DNA of 64,000 nt from Serratia sp. AKBS12 (GCF_024793895.1 NZ_JANUSB010000006.1:62001-126000), one strand, 5' to 3'. Counted from the stretch's first letter, positions 21,343-34,953 are shown. Translations and numbers: made by a program. Notes: a model not told the origin generated them from the letters alone.

Positions 21343-21678
21343 GGCGATCTCCTGTGATAATACGTCGTGAGTAGGACGTCAGAAATCGGGTCTTAAAGAC
21401 TGCGATGCAAAACTGACGCGTGCAAACTATCGAAGTATAGAACAGGGCAGTAAAACAGCGCCGGGGATGTCGTTACGCCCCATCAGGCTGATACAGCGCC
21501 GGCTGGGGTGACTGATGTTATTTATGAAAAACCAAAGAATTCGCACCGCTGATGACAAACGGCGCGGCCTGTGGCCTGACGATAGTATTTTGTTCTAATT
21601 ATCACTCAGAGTAATGAAAGGCAGCGCAAGCTGTGGCTAAATGTCGTTTTTCTGGCCCGCTTGTTGTACGGACTCTGT
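21343..21678. other. Intergenic region between the SDR gene and nupC (336 bp)
   Basis: It must hold divergent promoters. I see a 10-bp direct repeat (ACAGCGCCGG near 21453 and 21491) and an AT-rich stretch at 21570-21620. No convincing CRP or CytR site was found by eye, although nupC of E. coli is under both regulators. Confidence 0.4.
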
Positions 21679-22863
21679 ATGTCGCAAATCTTGCAATTCC
21701 TTTTGGCTCTGGTGGTGATCATTGCCCTGGCGCTGTTGGTCAGCCATGACCGCAGAAAAATTCGCCCACGTTATATTCTGCAATTGTTAGCGATCGAAGG
21801 CGCTTTGGCCTATTTCTTCCTGCATTCCGCCAGCGGTTTAAGCGTGATTAAATCCATCGCCGGTTTCTTCGAGCTGCTGCTGACCTATGCTGCGCAAGGT
21901 TCCGAATTCGTGTTTGGTGGTATGAGCAAGGAAGGGTTGGCATTCATCTTCCTGGGCGTGTTGTGCCCGATAATCTTTATTTCCGCGCTGATCGGTATCC
22001 TGCAGCATTTCCGTATTCTGCCGTTGATTATCCGCCTGGTCGGTACCCTGTTATCAAAAGTTAACGGTATGGGCAAGCTGGAGTCCTTCAATGCGGTCAG
22101 CACCCTGGTGCTTGGCCAGTCGGAAAACTTTATCGCCTATAAAGGCATTATTGGTGATATCTCGCCGCGCCGGATGTACACCATGGCCGCCACGGCTATG
22201 TCGACGGTGTCGATGTCGATCGTCGGCGCCTATATGGCGATGATCGATGCGCAATACGTAGTTGCCGCGCTGGTACTGAATATGTTCAGTACCTTTATTA
22301 TCCTGTCGATTATCAATCCCTATCAACTGGATGATGAGCCCGAACTGAAGCTCAACAAGCTACATGAAGATCAAAGCTTCTTTGAAATGCTGGGGGAATA
22401 CATTCTGGCGGGGTTCAAAATCGCGATGATTATTGCCGCCATGCTGATCGGCTTTATCGCCCTGATTGCCGCGGTCAATGCCATTTTCGCGGCGATATTC
22501 GGCATCAGCTTCCAGCAAATTCTGGGCTACGTGTTCTACCCGTTGGCATGGCTGATTGGCATCCCGGCGCATGACGCCTTGCGAGCCGGCAGCATTATGG
22601 CAACCAAGCTGGTTGCCAACGAGTTTGTTGCGATGATCGAACTCAAAAAGATTGCGGCGGAAATGAGCCCGCGCGGTTTGGGTATTCTGTCGGTGTTTTT
22701 AGTGTCATTTGCCAACTTTGCCTCAATCGGCATCGTCGCCGGCGCAATCAAAGGCCTGAATGAACAGCAGGGCAACGTAGTTTCCCGCTTTGGCCTGAAG
22801 CTGGTTTACGGCTCCACGCTGGTCAGCCTGCTTTCCGCCGCGATTGCCGGGCTGGTGCTGTAA
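21679..22863 (+). CDS. nupC: Nucleoside/H+ symporter, CNT family
   Basis: 394 residues from ATG 21679 ([11 protein letters not shown]); the TTG at 21661 is unlikely. It follows E. coli NupC very closely, including [34 protein letters not shown] and [15 protein letters not shown]. It is a polytopic inner-membrane protein that imports pyrimidine and adenine nucleosides with protons. It is monocistronic and ends in a hairpin. Confidence 0.93.
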   Translation: MSQILQFLLALVVIIALALLVSHDRRKIRPRYILQLLAIEGALAYFFLHSASGLSVIKSIAGFFELLLTYAAQGSEFVFGGMSKEGLAFIFLGVLCPIIFISALIGILQHFRILPLIIRLVGTLLSKVNGMGKLESFNAVSTLVLGQSENFIAYKGIIGDISPRRMYTMAATAMSTVSMSIVGAYMAMIDAQYVVAALVLNMFSTFIILSIINPYQLDDEPELKLNKLHEDQSFFEMLGEYILAGFKIAMIIAAMLIGFIALIAAVNAIFAAIFGISFQQILGYVFYPLAWLIGIPAHDALRAGSIMATKLVANEFVAMIELKKIAAEMSPRGLGILSVFLVSFANFASIGIVAGAIKGLNEQQGNVVSRFGLKLVYGSTLVSLLSAAIAGLVL

Positions 22864-22871
22864 CGTACAAG

Positions 22872-22896
22872 TGGCCCGTGAGCGATTCACGGGCCA
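22872..22896. terminator. Hairpin between convergent nupC and the lipoprotein gene
   Basis: Ten-base arms TGGCCCGTGA and TCACGGGCCA around a 5-nt loop, directly after nupC and before the end of the minus-strand gene. No strong T-run follows on either strand. Confidence 0.6.
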
Positions 22897-22903
22897 AGCT
22901 TGA

Positions 22904-23347
22904 TCAAAATGCCACACAAACCGGCGCATCAACGCGCATAACCGAATCCTGCGAGAATTGCTGTTTATAATTCGCGCGCAGCGCCTCGATATCGGCCTCG
23001 CTTGCTTTGCCAGCCATATGAATCAACACCAATGCTTTGCTGTTTTCGCGCACCAGTTGCCCCTCGTTGCCTAACCATTGGCCGCGCGCGTCAAAAACCG
23101 ATAATCCCTGTTTGAAGCGCGGGGTCACTTGCCGATCGACAAAACTCTGCCACTCTTGCCCGCTAAGCGCCGGGCCATGCGGCCGGTTGAGGCCAAAATA
23201 CAGCGTGGTTTGCACCATCGGTTCACCCGTGACACAGCCAGTCTGCAAGGAAGGCGCAGATAGCGGCGTGGGGCTGGACGCAACGCAGCCAACGAGTAAT
23301 AACGCTGCACCGAGGGTGGTCAGCCAGGTAAAGGTTCTTACCATCAT
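22904..23347 (-). CDS. Putative lipoprotein, DUF3574-type
   Basis: 147 residues. The N-terminus is a lipoprotein signal with lipobox LLVGC (Cys about residue 21). The mature part has TTLYFGLNRPHGPALSGQEWQSFVDRQVTPRF, the usual core of DUF3574 proteins, and a C-terminal Cys that could pair with the Cys in QTGCVTGEP. Two adjacent ATG codons open the frame. The function is unknown; the protein is expected to be anchored to the periplasmic face of a membrane. The 180 bp upstream are AT-rich and hold the divergent promoter region with yicG. Confidence 0.8.
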   Translation of the reverse strand: MMVRTFTWLTTLGAALLLVGCVASSPTPLSAPSLQTGCVTGEPMVQTTLYFGLNRPHGPALSGQEWQSFVDRQVTPRFKQGLSVFDARGQWLGNEGQLVRENSKALVLIHMAGKASEADIEALRANYKQQFSQDSVMRVDAPVCVAF

Positions 23348-23530
23348 ATTTCCTTATGCGCTAATATGAATGCACACGCCAAATAGCACCCTAACGGGGC
23401 AATATGAAGCAACATAAATAAAATAAACTAATCCGAAACTTAATCGGTTAGAAAAACTCAGTGGCGACATAAGGGCGTGCTCGTTACTCTTCACATTACG
23501 ACTCTTATTATTGTCCTCAGCGAAGCCCTC

Positions 23531-25866
<2,336 letters not shown>

Positions 25867-26057
25867 TCATTAAAACCACAATGCGCAAACCAGGCCAGCG
25901 GCCATAAATGACGCTGCAAAATGTCTTCCAAAAGAAATTGTTGTTTGCATAAAACCACGGAAATATCGCGATACGTTGCGCAGATTTGTTTTTTGCCGAC
26001 GTTTTTCACACAAAGCAATGGGCAAAATGCGCGCAAACGCTGCAACAAGGGCGTTAG

Positions 26058-26753
<696 letters not shown>

Positions 26754-26807
26754 AGTCAGTTTCAGTATTATGCCCAGTCTTTTCGTCACCTGTGGAGTAG
26801 CACAAAT

Positions 26808-27083
26808 ATGGCACGCGTAACTGTTCAAGACGCTGTAGAGAAAATTGGTAACCGTTTTGACCTGGTGTTGGTCGCTGCTCGTCGGGCACGTCAAATCCAG
26901 ACCGGTGGTAAAGACGCTCTGGTTCCAGAAGAGAACGACAAGTACACCGTGATCGCCCTGCGCGAAATCGAAGAAGGTCTGATCAACAACCAGATCCTGG
27001 ATGTGCGTGAGCGCCAAGAGCAGCAAGAGCAGGAAGCCGCAGAAATTCAAGCGGTTACCGCAATTGCTGAAGGTCGTCGTTAA
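26808..27083 (+). CDS. rpoZ: RNA polymerase omega subunit
   Basis: 91 residues, identical in plan to E. coli omega: [40 protein letters not shown] and an acidic, Gln-rich tail. It wraps the beta' C-terminus and forms one ppGpp-binding site. It is the first gene of rpoZ-spoT-trmH-recG. Confidence 0.98.
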   Translation: MARVTVQDAVEKIGNRFDLVLVAARRARQIQTGGKDALVPEENDKYTVIALREIEEGLINNQILDVRERQEQQEQEAAEIQAVTAIAEGRR

Positions 27084-27102
27084 TTAGACTGCGAGTCTGC
27101 CT

Positions 27103-29208
27103 TTGTACCTGTTTGAAAGCCTGAATCTGCTGATTCAACGTTACCTGCCTGAGGAGCAGATTAAGCGCCTCAAACAGGCATACCTCGTTGCACGTGATGC
27201 TCACGAGGGACAGACACGCTCCAGCGGTGAGCCTTACATTACTCACCCGGTCGCCGTGGCCTGCATTCTGGCGGAAATGCGTCTCGATCATGAGACGCTG
27301 ATGGCCGCGCTGCTGCATGACGTCATCGAAGACACCCCGGCCACCTATCAGGATATGGAACAGCTGTTTGGCAAAAGCGTTGCCGAACTGGTTGAAGGCG
27401 TATCCAAGCTCGACAAACTGAAGTTCCAGGACAAGAAAGAAGCACAGGCGGAAAACTTCCGCAAAATGATCATGGCGATGGTGCAGGATATCCGCGTGGT
27501 ATTGATCAAGCTGGCCGACCGGACGCACAACATGCGCACCCTCGGTTCGCTGCGGCCGGACAAGCGCCGGCGCATCGCGCGTGAAACCCTGGAAATCTAC
27601 AGCCCACTGGCCCACCGCCTGGGTATTCATCACCTTAAAACCGAGCTTGAAGAGCTGGGTTTCGAAGCGCTTTACCCCAATCGCTACCGCGTGATCAAGG
27701 AAGTGGTGAAAGCCGCTCGCGGCAACCGCAAAGAGATGATCCAGAAGATTCTTTCCGAGATCGAAGGGCGGCTGACCGAAGCAGGTATCCCCTGCCGCGT
27801 CAGCGGGCGAGAAAAACACCTGTATTCCATTTACCTCAAGATGCATCTCAAGGAACAGCGCTTCCATTCCATTATGGATATCTATGCGTTCCGGGTGATC
27901 GTGAAGGAAGTCGACACCTGCTATCGGGTGCTTGGCCAGGCGCACAGCCTGTACAAACCGCGTCCGGGCCGGGTAAAAGATTATATTGCCATTCCCAAGG
28001 CCAACGGTTATCAATCGTTGCACACCTCATTGATCGGCCCGCACGGCGTACCGGTAGAAGTGCAGATCCGTACCGAAGACATGGATCAGATGGCGGAAAT
28101 GGGGGTTGCCGCGCACTGGGCTTACAAAGAACAGGGCGAAACCGGCACCACTGCACAGATCCGCGCCCAGCGCTGGATGCAAAGTCTGCTGGAGTTGCAG
28201 CAAAGCGCCGGCAGCTCGTTTGAATTTATCGAGAGCGTCAAATCCGATCTTTTCCCGGATGAGATTTACGTTTTCACCCCGGAAGGGCGCATTGTCGAAC
28301 TGCCGGCGGGCGCAACGCCGGTCGATTTCGCCTACGCGGTGCACACCGATATCGGCCACGCCTGCGTTGGCGCGCGTGTCGATCGGCAGCCGTATCCACT
28401 GTCGCAGTCGCTGAGCAGCGGCCAAACGGTGGAAATCATCACCGCACCGGGCGCGCGGCCGAACGCCGCATGGCTGAACTTTGTCGTCAGCTCCAAAGCA
28501 CGCGCGAAGATCCGCCAAATGCTGAAGAACCTCAAACGCGATGATTCCGTCAGCCTGGGGCGTCGCCTACTCAACCATGCGCTGGGCGGCAGCCGCAAGC
28601 TGGCCGAAATTCCGCAGGAAAACATCCAGCACGAACTCGAGCGCATGAAGCTGACGTCGCTGGACGATCTGCTGGCGGAAATCGGCCTTGGCAACGCCAT
28701 GAGCGTGGTGGTGGCGAAGAATCTGCAGGGCGATCGCTCCAGCCTTGGCGCCTCTTCCGGCGTGCGCAACCTGGCCATCAAAGGTGCCGACGGCGTGCTT
28801 ATCACCTTCGCCAAATGCTGCCGACCGATTCCGGGCGATCCGATCATTGCCCACGTCAGTCCGGGCAAAGGGCTGGTTATCCACCATGAATCCTGTCGCA
28901 ATATCCGCGGCTACCAGAAAGAACCGGAAAAGTTCATGGCGGTAGAGTGGGACAAAGAGACCGAACAGGAATTCATTGCCGAAATTAAAGTGGACATGTT
29001 CAACCATCAGGGCGCCTTGGCCAACCTGACGGCGGCAATCAATGCGGCCGAATCGAACATTCAAAGCCTGAATACCGAAGAAAAAGATGGCCGGGTTTAT
29101 AGCGCCTTTATTCGCTTGACCACTCGCGATCGCATTCATTTGGCGAATATCATGCGTAAAATCCGTATCATGCCGGATGTGATTAAAGTTAACCGTAACC
29201 GAAATTAG
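27103..29208 (+). CDS. spoT: Bifunctional (p)ppGpp synthetase/hydrolase SpoT
   Basis: 701 residues starting at TTG 27103, which codes for the same first residues as E. coli SpoT (MYLFESLN), also read from TTG. Order: hydrolase HD domain (LLHDVIEDTP, His72-Asp73; RTHNMRTL), synthetase domain (GREKHLYSIYLKM, DIYAFRVIV, IAIPKANGYQSLHTS), TGS (DEIYVFTPEGRIVELP), helical/zinc-finger region (TFAKCCRPIPGD) and C-terminal ACT (FNHQGALANLTAAI). It sets the ppGpp level under carbon, fatty-acid and iron limitation. It starts 19 bp after rpoZ. Confidence 0.98.
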   Translation: MYLFESLNLLIQRYLPEEQIKRLKQAYLVARDAHEGQTRSSGEPYITHPVAVACILAEMRLDHETLMAALLHDVIEDTPATYQDMEQLFGKSVAELVEGVSKLDKLKFQDKKEAQAENFRKMIMAMVQDIRVVLIKLADRTHNMRTLGSLRPDKRRRIARETLEIYSPLAHRLGIHHLKTELEELGFEALYPNRYRVIKEVVKAARGNRKEMIQKILSEIEGRLTEAGIPCRVSGREKHLYSIYLKMHLKEQRFHSIMDIYAFRVIVKEVDTCYRVLGQAHSLYKPRPGRVKDYIAIPKANGYQSLHTSLIGPHGVPVEVQIRTEDMDQMAEMGVAAHWAYKEQGETGTTAQIRAQRWMQSLLELQQSAGSSFEFIESVKSDLFPDEIYVFTPEGRIVELPAGATPVDFAYAVHTDIGHACVGARVDRQPYPLSQSLSSGQTVEIITAPGARPNAAWLNFVVSSKARAKIRQMLKNLKRDDSVSLGRRLLNHALGGSRKLAEIPQENIQHELERMKLTSLDDLLAEIGLGNAMSVVVAKNLQGDRSSLGASSGVRNLAIKGADGVLITFAKCCRPIPGDPIIAHVSPGKGLVIHHESCRNIRGYQKEPEKFMAVEWDKETEQEFIAEIKVDMFNHQGALANLTAAINAAESNIQSLNTEEKDGRVYSAFIRLTTRDRIHLANIMRKIRIMPDVIKVNRNRN

Positions 29209-29213
29209 CGCCT

Positions 29214-29909
29214 ATGAGCCCCGAACGCTATGCGCGGATTTGTGAAATGCTCGCAACCCGCCAGCCAGATCTGACGGTCTGTCTGGAACAGGTTCACAAA
29301 CCGCATAACGTCTCCGCAATTATCCGTACCGCTGACGCCGTCGGCGTGCACCAGGTGCATGCCGTGTGGCCAACCACTCGCATGCGTACGCTGGTCTCTT
29401 CCGCTGCCGGCAGCAACAGCTGGGTCAATGTCAAAACGCACCGCACCATCGGCGAAGCGGTCAATCATCTGAAAAACCAGGGTATGCAAGTTCTGGCGAC
29501 CAACCTTTCTGCCCGCGCGGTAGACTTCCGTGACATCGACTATACCCGCCCAACCTGCATCCTGCTGGGCCAGGAGAAATCCGGTATTACCGAAGAAGCG
29601 CTGCAATTGGCCGATCGTGACATCATTATTCCGATGATCGGCATGGTGCAGTCGCTCAACGTATCGGTGGCCTCTGCGCTGATCCTGTATGAAGCACAGC
29701 GGCAACGGCAAAATGCCGGCATGTATCGTCGCGAAGCCAGTACGCTGGAACAGGAAGAGCAGCAGCGTCTGCTGTTCGAAGGGGGATACCCGGTGTTGGC
29801 CAACGTTGCCAAGCGCAAAGGGCTGCCACGGCCGCAGATCGATCAACAGGGCCAAGTGGTCGCCAGCGCCGAATGGTGGGCAGCCATGCAGGCAACGGTG
29901 CAAAAATGA
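29214..29909 (+). CDS. trmH: tRNA (guanosine-18-2'-O)-methyltransferase
   Basis: 231 residues, SPOUT family. N-terminal KPHNVSAIIRTADAVG, then ILLGQEKSGITEEAL and IPMIGMVQSLNVSVASALILYE form the knotted SAM-binding site. It methylates the ribose of G18 in the tRNA D-loop. It lies 5 bp after spoT and overlaps recG by 4 bp (ATGA), as in E. coli. Confidence 0.97.
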   Translation: MSPERYARICEMLATRQPDLTVCLEQVHKPHNVSAIIRTADAVGVHQVHAVWPTTRMRTLVSSAAGSNSWVNVKTHRTIGEAVNHLKNQGMQVLATNLSARAVDFRDIDYTRPTCILLGQEKSGITEEALQLADRDIIIPMIGMVQSLNVSVASALILYEAQRQRQNAGMYRREASTLEQEEQQRLLFEGGYPVLANVAKRKGLPRPQIDQQGQVVASAEWWAAMQATVQK

Positions 29910-31987
29910 AAGGCCGCCTGCTGGACGCCGTCCCACTAACCACGCTTTCCGGGGTTGGAGCCAGCCAGGCGGGAAAACTGGCCAAAATTGGTCTGGAAAC
30001 CATCCAGGATCTGCTGCTACATCTGCCGTTGCGCTATGAAGACCGCACTCGGCTATACCCGATTGGCGAGCTGCTGTCAGGTATGTTCGCCACCGTAGAG
30101 GGCGAGGTGCTGCGCACCGACATCAGTTTTGGCCGCCGTCGCATGTTGACCTGTCAGATCAGCGATGGCACAGGCATCCTCACCATGCGCTTCTTCAACT
30201 TCAATGCGGCGATGAAAAACAGCCTGGCCACCGGCCGGCGCGTTACCGCCTACGGTGAAGTCAAACGCGGCAATCACGGCGCGGAAATCATCCATCCTGA
30301 ATACCGCATTCAGGGGGAACACAGCGAAGTGGAGCTGCAAGAATCCCTGACGCCGGTCTACCCAACCACCGAGGGCATCCGTCAGGCCACGCTGCGCAAG
30401 CTGACCGATCAGGCGCTAACCCTGCTGGATACCTGCGCAATTGCCGAACTGCTGCCAGCCGAATTGAGCGGAGGCTTGATGAGTCTGCCGCAGGCGTTGC
30501 ATACCTTGCATCGCCCACCGCCGGATATCCAGTTGGCCGATCTGGAACAGGGCCGACATCCGGCGCAGAAGCGGCTGATCATGGAGGAGCTGCTGGCGCA
30601 CAATCTCAGCATGCTGGCAGTCCGCGCCGGAGCGCAAAGTTATCACGCGCAGCCGTTGATGCCGGACGATCGATTGAAAAACCGATTTCTCGCCCAGTTG
30701 CCCTTTGCACCTACCGGAGCACAACGGCGCGTGGTTGCTGATATCGAAGCCGACCTGCAAAAGAATTTCCCGATGATGCGTCTGGTACAGGGTGACGTCG
30801 GCTCTGGAAAAACGCTGGTTGCGGCACTGGCAGCGTTACGTGCGATTGCTCACGGCAAACAGGTGGCGCTGATGGCGCCCACCGAGCTGCTGGCCGAACA
30901 GCATGCCAATAACTTCCGCCAGTGGTTTGAACCGCTGGGCATCGAGGTCGGCTGGCTGGCTGGCAAGCAAAAAGGCAAAGCGCGTATTGCGCAGCAACAA
31001 GCCATCGCCAGTGGCCAGGTTTCGATGGTGGTCGGTACCCACGCCATGTTCCAGGAGCAGGTTCAGTTCAACGGGCTGGCCCTGGTTATCATTGACGAAC
31101 AGCATCGTTTTGGCGTGCATCAGCGCCTCGCTCTATGGGAAAAGGGCGAAGAGCAAGGCTACCATGCCCATCAGTTGATCATGACCGCCACGCCCATTCC
31201 ACGCACGCTGGCAATGACCGCCTATGCCGATCTCGATACCTCGGTGATCGATGAACTGCCTCCCGGCCGTACGCCGGTAACCACCGTTGCCATCCCCGAT
31301 ACCCGTCGCGCCGATATTATCGAACGGGTCAGAAACGCCTGCCTGCAAGAAGGCCGCCAGGCTTATTGGGTCTGTACGCTGATTGAAGAATCCGAACTGC
31401 TGGAAGCGCAGGCGGCAGAAGCCACCTGGGAAGAATTGAAAACCGCGCTGCCGGAGCTGAAGGTCGCGCTGGTACACGGGCGCATGAAGGCCCAGGAAAA
31501 ACAGGCGGTGATGCAGTCGTTCAAACTGGGTGAGCTGCAACTGCTGGTAGCCACCACGGTGATTGAAGTCGGCGTTGACGTGCCAAACGCCAGTCTGATG
31601 ATCATCGACAACCCGGAACGTCTGGGGCTGGCGCAGTTGCACCAGCTGCGCGGCCGCGTTGGCCGGGGCGCAGTAGCCTCGCACTGCGTGCTGTTATACA
31701 AAACGCCGTTGAGCAAAACGGCGCAAAAGCGCTTACAGGTGTTACGCGACAGCAATGACGGCTTCGTGATCGCCCAGCGCGATCTGGAAATTCGCGGCCC
31801 CGGCGAATTGCTTGGCACTCGACAGACCGGCAGCGCCGAATTCAAAGTGGCTGACTTACTGCGCGATCAGGCAATGATCCCGGAAGTACAGCGCGTAGCA
31901 CGCCATATTCACCAAAACTATCCAGAGCATGCTCACGCCCTGATCGAACGTTGGCTGCCAGAAAAAGCCCGTTACTCCAACGCATAA
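29906..31987 (+). CDS. recG: ATP-dependent DNA helicase RecG
   Basis: 693 residues from ATG 29906 (MKGRLLDAVPLTTLSGVGAS). An N-terminal wedge domain is followed by the SF2 helicase core: VQGDVGSGKTLVAALAALRA (Walker A), IIDEQHRFGVHQR (DEQH), TATPIPRTLAMT, then VHGRMKAQEKQAVM, EVGVDVPNASLM and QLRGRVGRG, and the TRG motif at GELLGTRQTG. It remodels stalled forks and Holliday junctions. It is the last gene of the rpoZ operon. Confidence 0.98.
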   Translation: MKGRLLDAVPLTTLSGVGASQAGKLAKIGLETIQDLLLHLPLRYEDRTRLYPIGELLSGMFATVEGEVLRTDISFGRRRMLTCQISDGTGILTMRFFNFNAAMKNSLATGRRVTAYGEVKRGNHGAEIIHPEYRIQGEHSEVELQESLTPVYPTTEGIRQATLRKLTDQALTLLDTCAIAELLPAELSGGLMSLPQALHTLHRPPPDIQLADLEQGRHPAQKRLIMEELLAHNLSMLAVRAGAQSYHAQPLMPDDRLKNRFLAQLPFAPTGAQRRVVADIEADLQKNFPMMRLVQGDVGSGKTLVAALAALRAIAHGKQVALMAPTELLAEQHANNFRQWFEPLGIEVGWLAGKQKGKARIAQQQAIASGQVSMVVGTHAMFQEQVQFNGLALVIIDEQHRFGVHQRLALWEKGEEQGYHAHQLIMTATPIPRTLAMTAYADLDTSVIDELPPGRTPVTTVAIPDTRRADIIERVRNACLQEGRQAYWVCTLIEESELLEAQAAEATWEELKTALPELKVALVHGRMKAQEKQAVMQSFKLGELQLLVATTVIEVGVDVPNASLMIIDNPERLGLAQLHQLRGRVGRGAVASHCVLLYKTPLSKTAQKRLQVLRDSNDGFVIAQRDLEIRGPGELLGTRQTGSAEFKVADLLRDQAMIPEVQRVARHIHQNYPEHAHALIERWLPEKARYSNA

Positions 31988-32018
31988 AAAATGCCGGCCA
32001 CCCTGGGGTGACCGGCAT
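31986..32018 (-). terminator. Terminator of gltS (minus strand), beside the recG end
   Basis: Stem ATGCCGG(C/T)CACC with its partner GGTGACCGGCAT around a short loop. The U-run follows on the minus strand (six A on the plus strand at 31985-31990), so it mainly serves gltS. Confidence 0.75.
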
Positions 32019-32050
32019 GATGCTTATATGCCCTTCTCTAGCTACTCGGC

Positions 32051-33262
32051 TTAACCAACCGCCGGGAAAACAGGCAGCAGCAGATACAGCTTGATGACTA
32101 TGGCATTGGCGATATCAATGAAGAATGCGCCAACCATCGGCACTACCAGGAAGGCCAGATGCGACGGACCGAAGCGATCGGTAATCGCCTGCATATTGGC
32201 AATCGCCGTTGGCGTAGCCCCCATGCCAAAACCACAATGTCCGGCAGCCAGTACCGCCGCGTCGTAGTTTTTCCCCATGACGCGGTAGGTAACGAAAATG
32301 GCGTACAGCGCCATCACCAGCGTCTGAACCGCCAGGATAGCCAGCATCGGCAACGCCAGCGAGGCCAGTTCCCACAGCCGCAGGCTCATCAGCGCCATTG
32401 CCAGGAACAGCGACAGGCTGACGTTGCCCAACACCGACACCGCACGTTCAAACACCGTATAGAAGCCGGTAAACGCTAGGGTATTGCTGAGGATCACGCC
32501 AACAAACAGCACGCAGACGAAGGTCGGCAGTTCAAGCACCGAACCGAGCAACAGACCGGAAATCAACTGCCCCAGACTCAAACAGATGGCAATCATGGCA
32601 ATGGTCTCAATCATTACCAACGAGGTGATCAGACGGCCGCTTTCCGGCTTTTCAAAACCGCTCGGTTGCTGGCTATCATCCGGTGAACCTTCCGGCGTAG
32701 AGGAATGTTTTACCAGGTAACGCGCCACCGGTCCGCCAATCAGGCCACCCAATACCAGACCGAAGGTCGCACAGGCCATCGCCACTTCCGTTGCATTTTC
32801 AAAGCCATAACGCTCGATAAACAGCTTGCTCCAGGCCGCACCGGTACCGTGACCGCCCGACAGGGTGATCGAACCGGCGATCAGGCCCATCAACGGGTCC
32901 AGCCCCAGCATTTTCGCCATGCCAATGCCGATGGCGTTCTGCACCACCAGCAAGCCCAGCACCACAAACAGAAATACCACCAGCGCCTTACCGCCGGCGC
33001 GCAGCCGTGCCAGGTTGGCATTCAGACCGATGGAGGCAAAGAACGCCAGCATCAACGGATCTTTCAGCGACATATCGAAGCTGATTTCCCAGTTAACGGT
33101 CTTTTTCATGATCAGCAGCAGCAAAGCAACCAGTAAGCCACCGGCAACCGGAGCCGGGATAGTGTATTTTCTGAGCAGGGGGATGGTTCTAACGCATTTG
33201 CCCCCAAGGAGCAAAACCAGGGTTGCCGCGACTAGCGTGCCATAAGTATCGAGATGAAACAT
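32051..33262 (-). CDS. gltS: Sodium/glutamate symporter
   Basis: 403 residues with about ten membrane helices and two inverted halves, each with a glycine-rich re-entrant motif (GSITLSGGHGTGAAWSKLF and LAAGHCGFGMGATPTAIANM). It is near-identical to E. coli GltS. It imports glutamate with Na+ across the inner membrane. It is monocistronic and divergent from xanP. Confidence 0.97.
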   Translation of the reverse strand: MFHLDTYGTLVAATLVLLLGGKCVRTIPLLRKYTIPAPVAGGLLVALLLLIMKKTVNWEISFDMSLKDPLMLAFFASIGLNANLARLRAGGKALVVFLFVVLGLLVVQNAIGIGMAKMLGLDPLMGLIAGSITLSGGHGTGAAWSKLFIERYGFENATEVAMACATFGLVLGGLIGGPVARYLVKHSSTPEGSPDDSQQPSGFEKPESGRLITSLVMIETIAMIAICLSLGQLISGLLLGSVLELPTFVCVLFVGVILSNTLAFTGFYTVFERAVSVLGNVSLSLFLAMALMSLRLWELASLALPMLAILAVQTLVMALYAIFVTYRVMGKNYDAAVLAAGHCGFGMGATPTAIANMQAITDRFGPSHLAFLVVPMVGAFFIDIANAIVIKLYLLLPVFPAVG

Positions 33263-33442
33263 CTAGCTACTCCATGTGAGGGGAAAAGATCCAATTAAAA
33301 TAATAAGTTATAGAAAACCATATCGTTTTTAAACTTGATGAGTGCAGGATTAGAAGAAAATTCCGCTGAAAAAACAAGAAAAAATGAATAAAAATGAATA
33401 AAAATGCGACATAACATAAAAACAGCCTAACATAATATTTAT

Positions 33443-33458
33443 GCGCAACCGTTTGCTT
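33443..33458 (+). promoter_or_regulatory. PurR-like operator upstream of xanP
   Basis: GCGCAACCGTTTGCTT matches the PurR consensus ANGCAANCGNTTNCNT at every specified position except the first. It lies 56 bp before xanP, downstream of an AT-rich promoter-like stretch (CATAATATT at 33431-33439). PurR control of purine permeases is known in enterobacteria; use here is inference. Confidence 0.7.
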
Positions 33459-33513
33459 TTGCTGGCTGGGCGATTAAAATGCGCTCTTTGCCGTTTCTGG
33501 AAAATGCCTTACC

Positions 33514-34908
33514 ATGACCATGCCATCCGCCGAGCTTGATGCCGTAAAGTCCGTATCAACGACTCCCCGCAACAGTGAACTGATTTACCGACTGGAAGAT
33601 CGCCCACCGCTGCCGCAAACGCTGTTCGCCGCTGGTCAGCATCTGCTGGCGATGTTTGTTGCCGTCATTACCCCGGCGTTGCTGATCTGTCAGGCGCTGG
33701 GCCTGCCAGCTCAGGATACTCAACACATTATCAGTATGTCGCTGTTTGCCTCCGGATTGGCCTCCATTCTGCAAATCAAAACCTGGGGTCCGGTCGGTTC
33801 CGGCCTGCTGTCGATTCAGGGCACCAGTTTCAATTTTGTCTCGCCGCTGATCATGGGCGGTCTGGCGCTGAAAAACGGCGGTGCCGATGTGCCAACCATG
33901 ATGGCTGCGCTGTTCGGCACCCTGATGGTCGCCTCCTGTACCGAAATTCTACTGTCACGCGTATTGCACCTGGCACGGCGTATCATTACGCCGCTGGTGT
34001 CCGGTATCGTGGTGATGATTATCGGCCTGTCGCTGATCCAGGTGGGCCTGACGTCGATCGGCGGCGGCTATGCCGCGATGAACGATCACACCTTCGGTAC
34101 GCCAAAAAACCTGCTATTGGCCGGCGCGGTGCTGGCGGTAATCATCCTGCTTAACCGCCAACGCAACCCGTATCTGCGCGTCGCGTCGCTGGTGATCGCC
34201 ATGGCGGTCGGCTACTTGCTGGCCTGGGCGCTCGGCATGTTGCCGGAAACCCAGCCGGTGACCCCTAGCGCTCCGATCACCATTCCGACGCCGCTGTATT
34301 ACGGCTTGGGTTTCGACTGGAACCTGCTGTTGCCGCTGATGCTGATTTTTATGGTCACCTCGTTGGAAACCATCGGTGATATCACCGCTACCTCCGACGT
34401 CTCTGAGCAGCCTGTCAGTGGCCCGTTGTACATGAAGCGTTTGAAAGGCGGGGTGTTGGCTAATGGCCTGAACTCGATGCTTTCGGCAGTGTTCAATACC
34501 TTCCCGAACTCCTGCTTCGGCCAGAACAACGGCGTGATCCAGCTGACCGGCGTCGCCAGCCGCTACGTCGGCTTCGTGGTCGCGCTGATGCTGATTGTAC
34601 TTGGCCTGTTCCCGGCGGTAGCCGGTTTCGTACAGCACATTCCCGAACCGGTGCTGGGTGGTGCGACCATCGTCATGTTCGGCACTATCGCCGCGTCGGG
34701 CGTACGCATCGTGTCACGTGAGAAACTCAATCGCCGCGCCATCATGATCATGGCTCTGTCGCTGGCGGTAGGCATGGGGGTTTCACAGCAGCCGCTGATT
34801 TTGCAGTTTGCGCCAGACTGGCTGAAGACCCTGTTGTCTTCCGGCATCGCCGCCGGCGGCATTACCGCCATCGTGCTTAATCTGCTGTTCCCGCAAGAGA
34901 AAGAATAA
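33514..34908 (+). CDS. xanP: Xanthine/H+ symporter
   Basis: 464 residues, NCS2 (nucleobase-ascorbate) family. [55 protein letters not shown] and [20 protein letters not shown] carry the substrate-site Glu and Asn. It is very close to E. coli XanP (YicE) and is predicted to take up xanthine with protons. A PurR-like operator lies upstream and a strong terminator downstream. Confidence 0.95.
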   Translation: MTMPSAELDAVKSVSTTPRNSELIYRLEDRPPLPQTLFAAGQHLLAMFVAVITPALLICQALGLPAQDTQHIISMSLFASGLASILQIKTWGPVGSGLLSIQGTSFNFVSPLIMGGLALKNGGADVPTMMAALFGTLMVASCTEILLSRVLHLARRIITPLVSGIVVMIIGLSLIQVGLTSIGGGYAAMNDHTFGTPKNLLLAGAVLAVIILLNRQRNPYLRVASLVIAMAVGYLLAWALGMLPETQPVTPSAPITIPTPLYYGLGFDWNLLLPLMLIFMVTSLETIGDITATSDVSEQPVSGPLYMKRLKGGVLANGLNSMLSAVFNTFPNSCFGQNNGVIQLTGVASRYVGFVVALMLIVLGLFPAVAGFVQHIPEPVLGGATIVMFGTIAASGVRIVSREKLNRRAIMIMALSLAVGMGVSQQPLILQFAPDWLKTLLSSGIAAGGITAIVLNLLFPQEKE

Positions 34909-34925
34909 TCACTCTTCAACGTGAT

Positions 34926-34953
34926 AAAACGGCCGCCTGCGGCCGTTTTTTTT
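34926..34953 (+). terminator. Terminator of xanP
   Basis: AAAACGGCCGC with its complement GCGGCCGTTTT around a short loop, followed by a run of T on the plus strand. Confidence 0.88.

Noticed and set aside
21343..21678. CRP/CytR sites expected for nupC
   Set aside because: No TGTGA-N6-TCACA-like pair was visible at a sensible position, so none is reported.
33379..33408. AAAATGAATA-type near-tandem repeat between gltS and xanP
   Set aside because: Too short (three imperfect copies) and in an AT-rich promoter region; no support for a phase-variable repeat.
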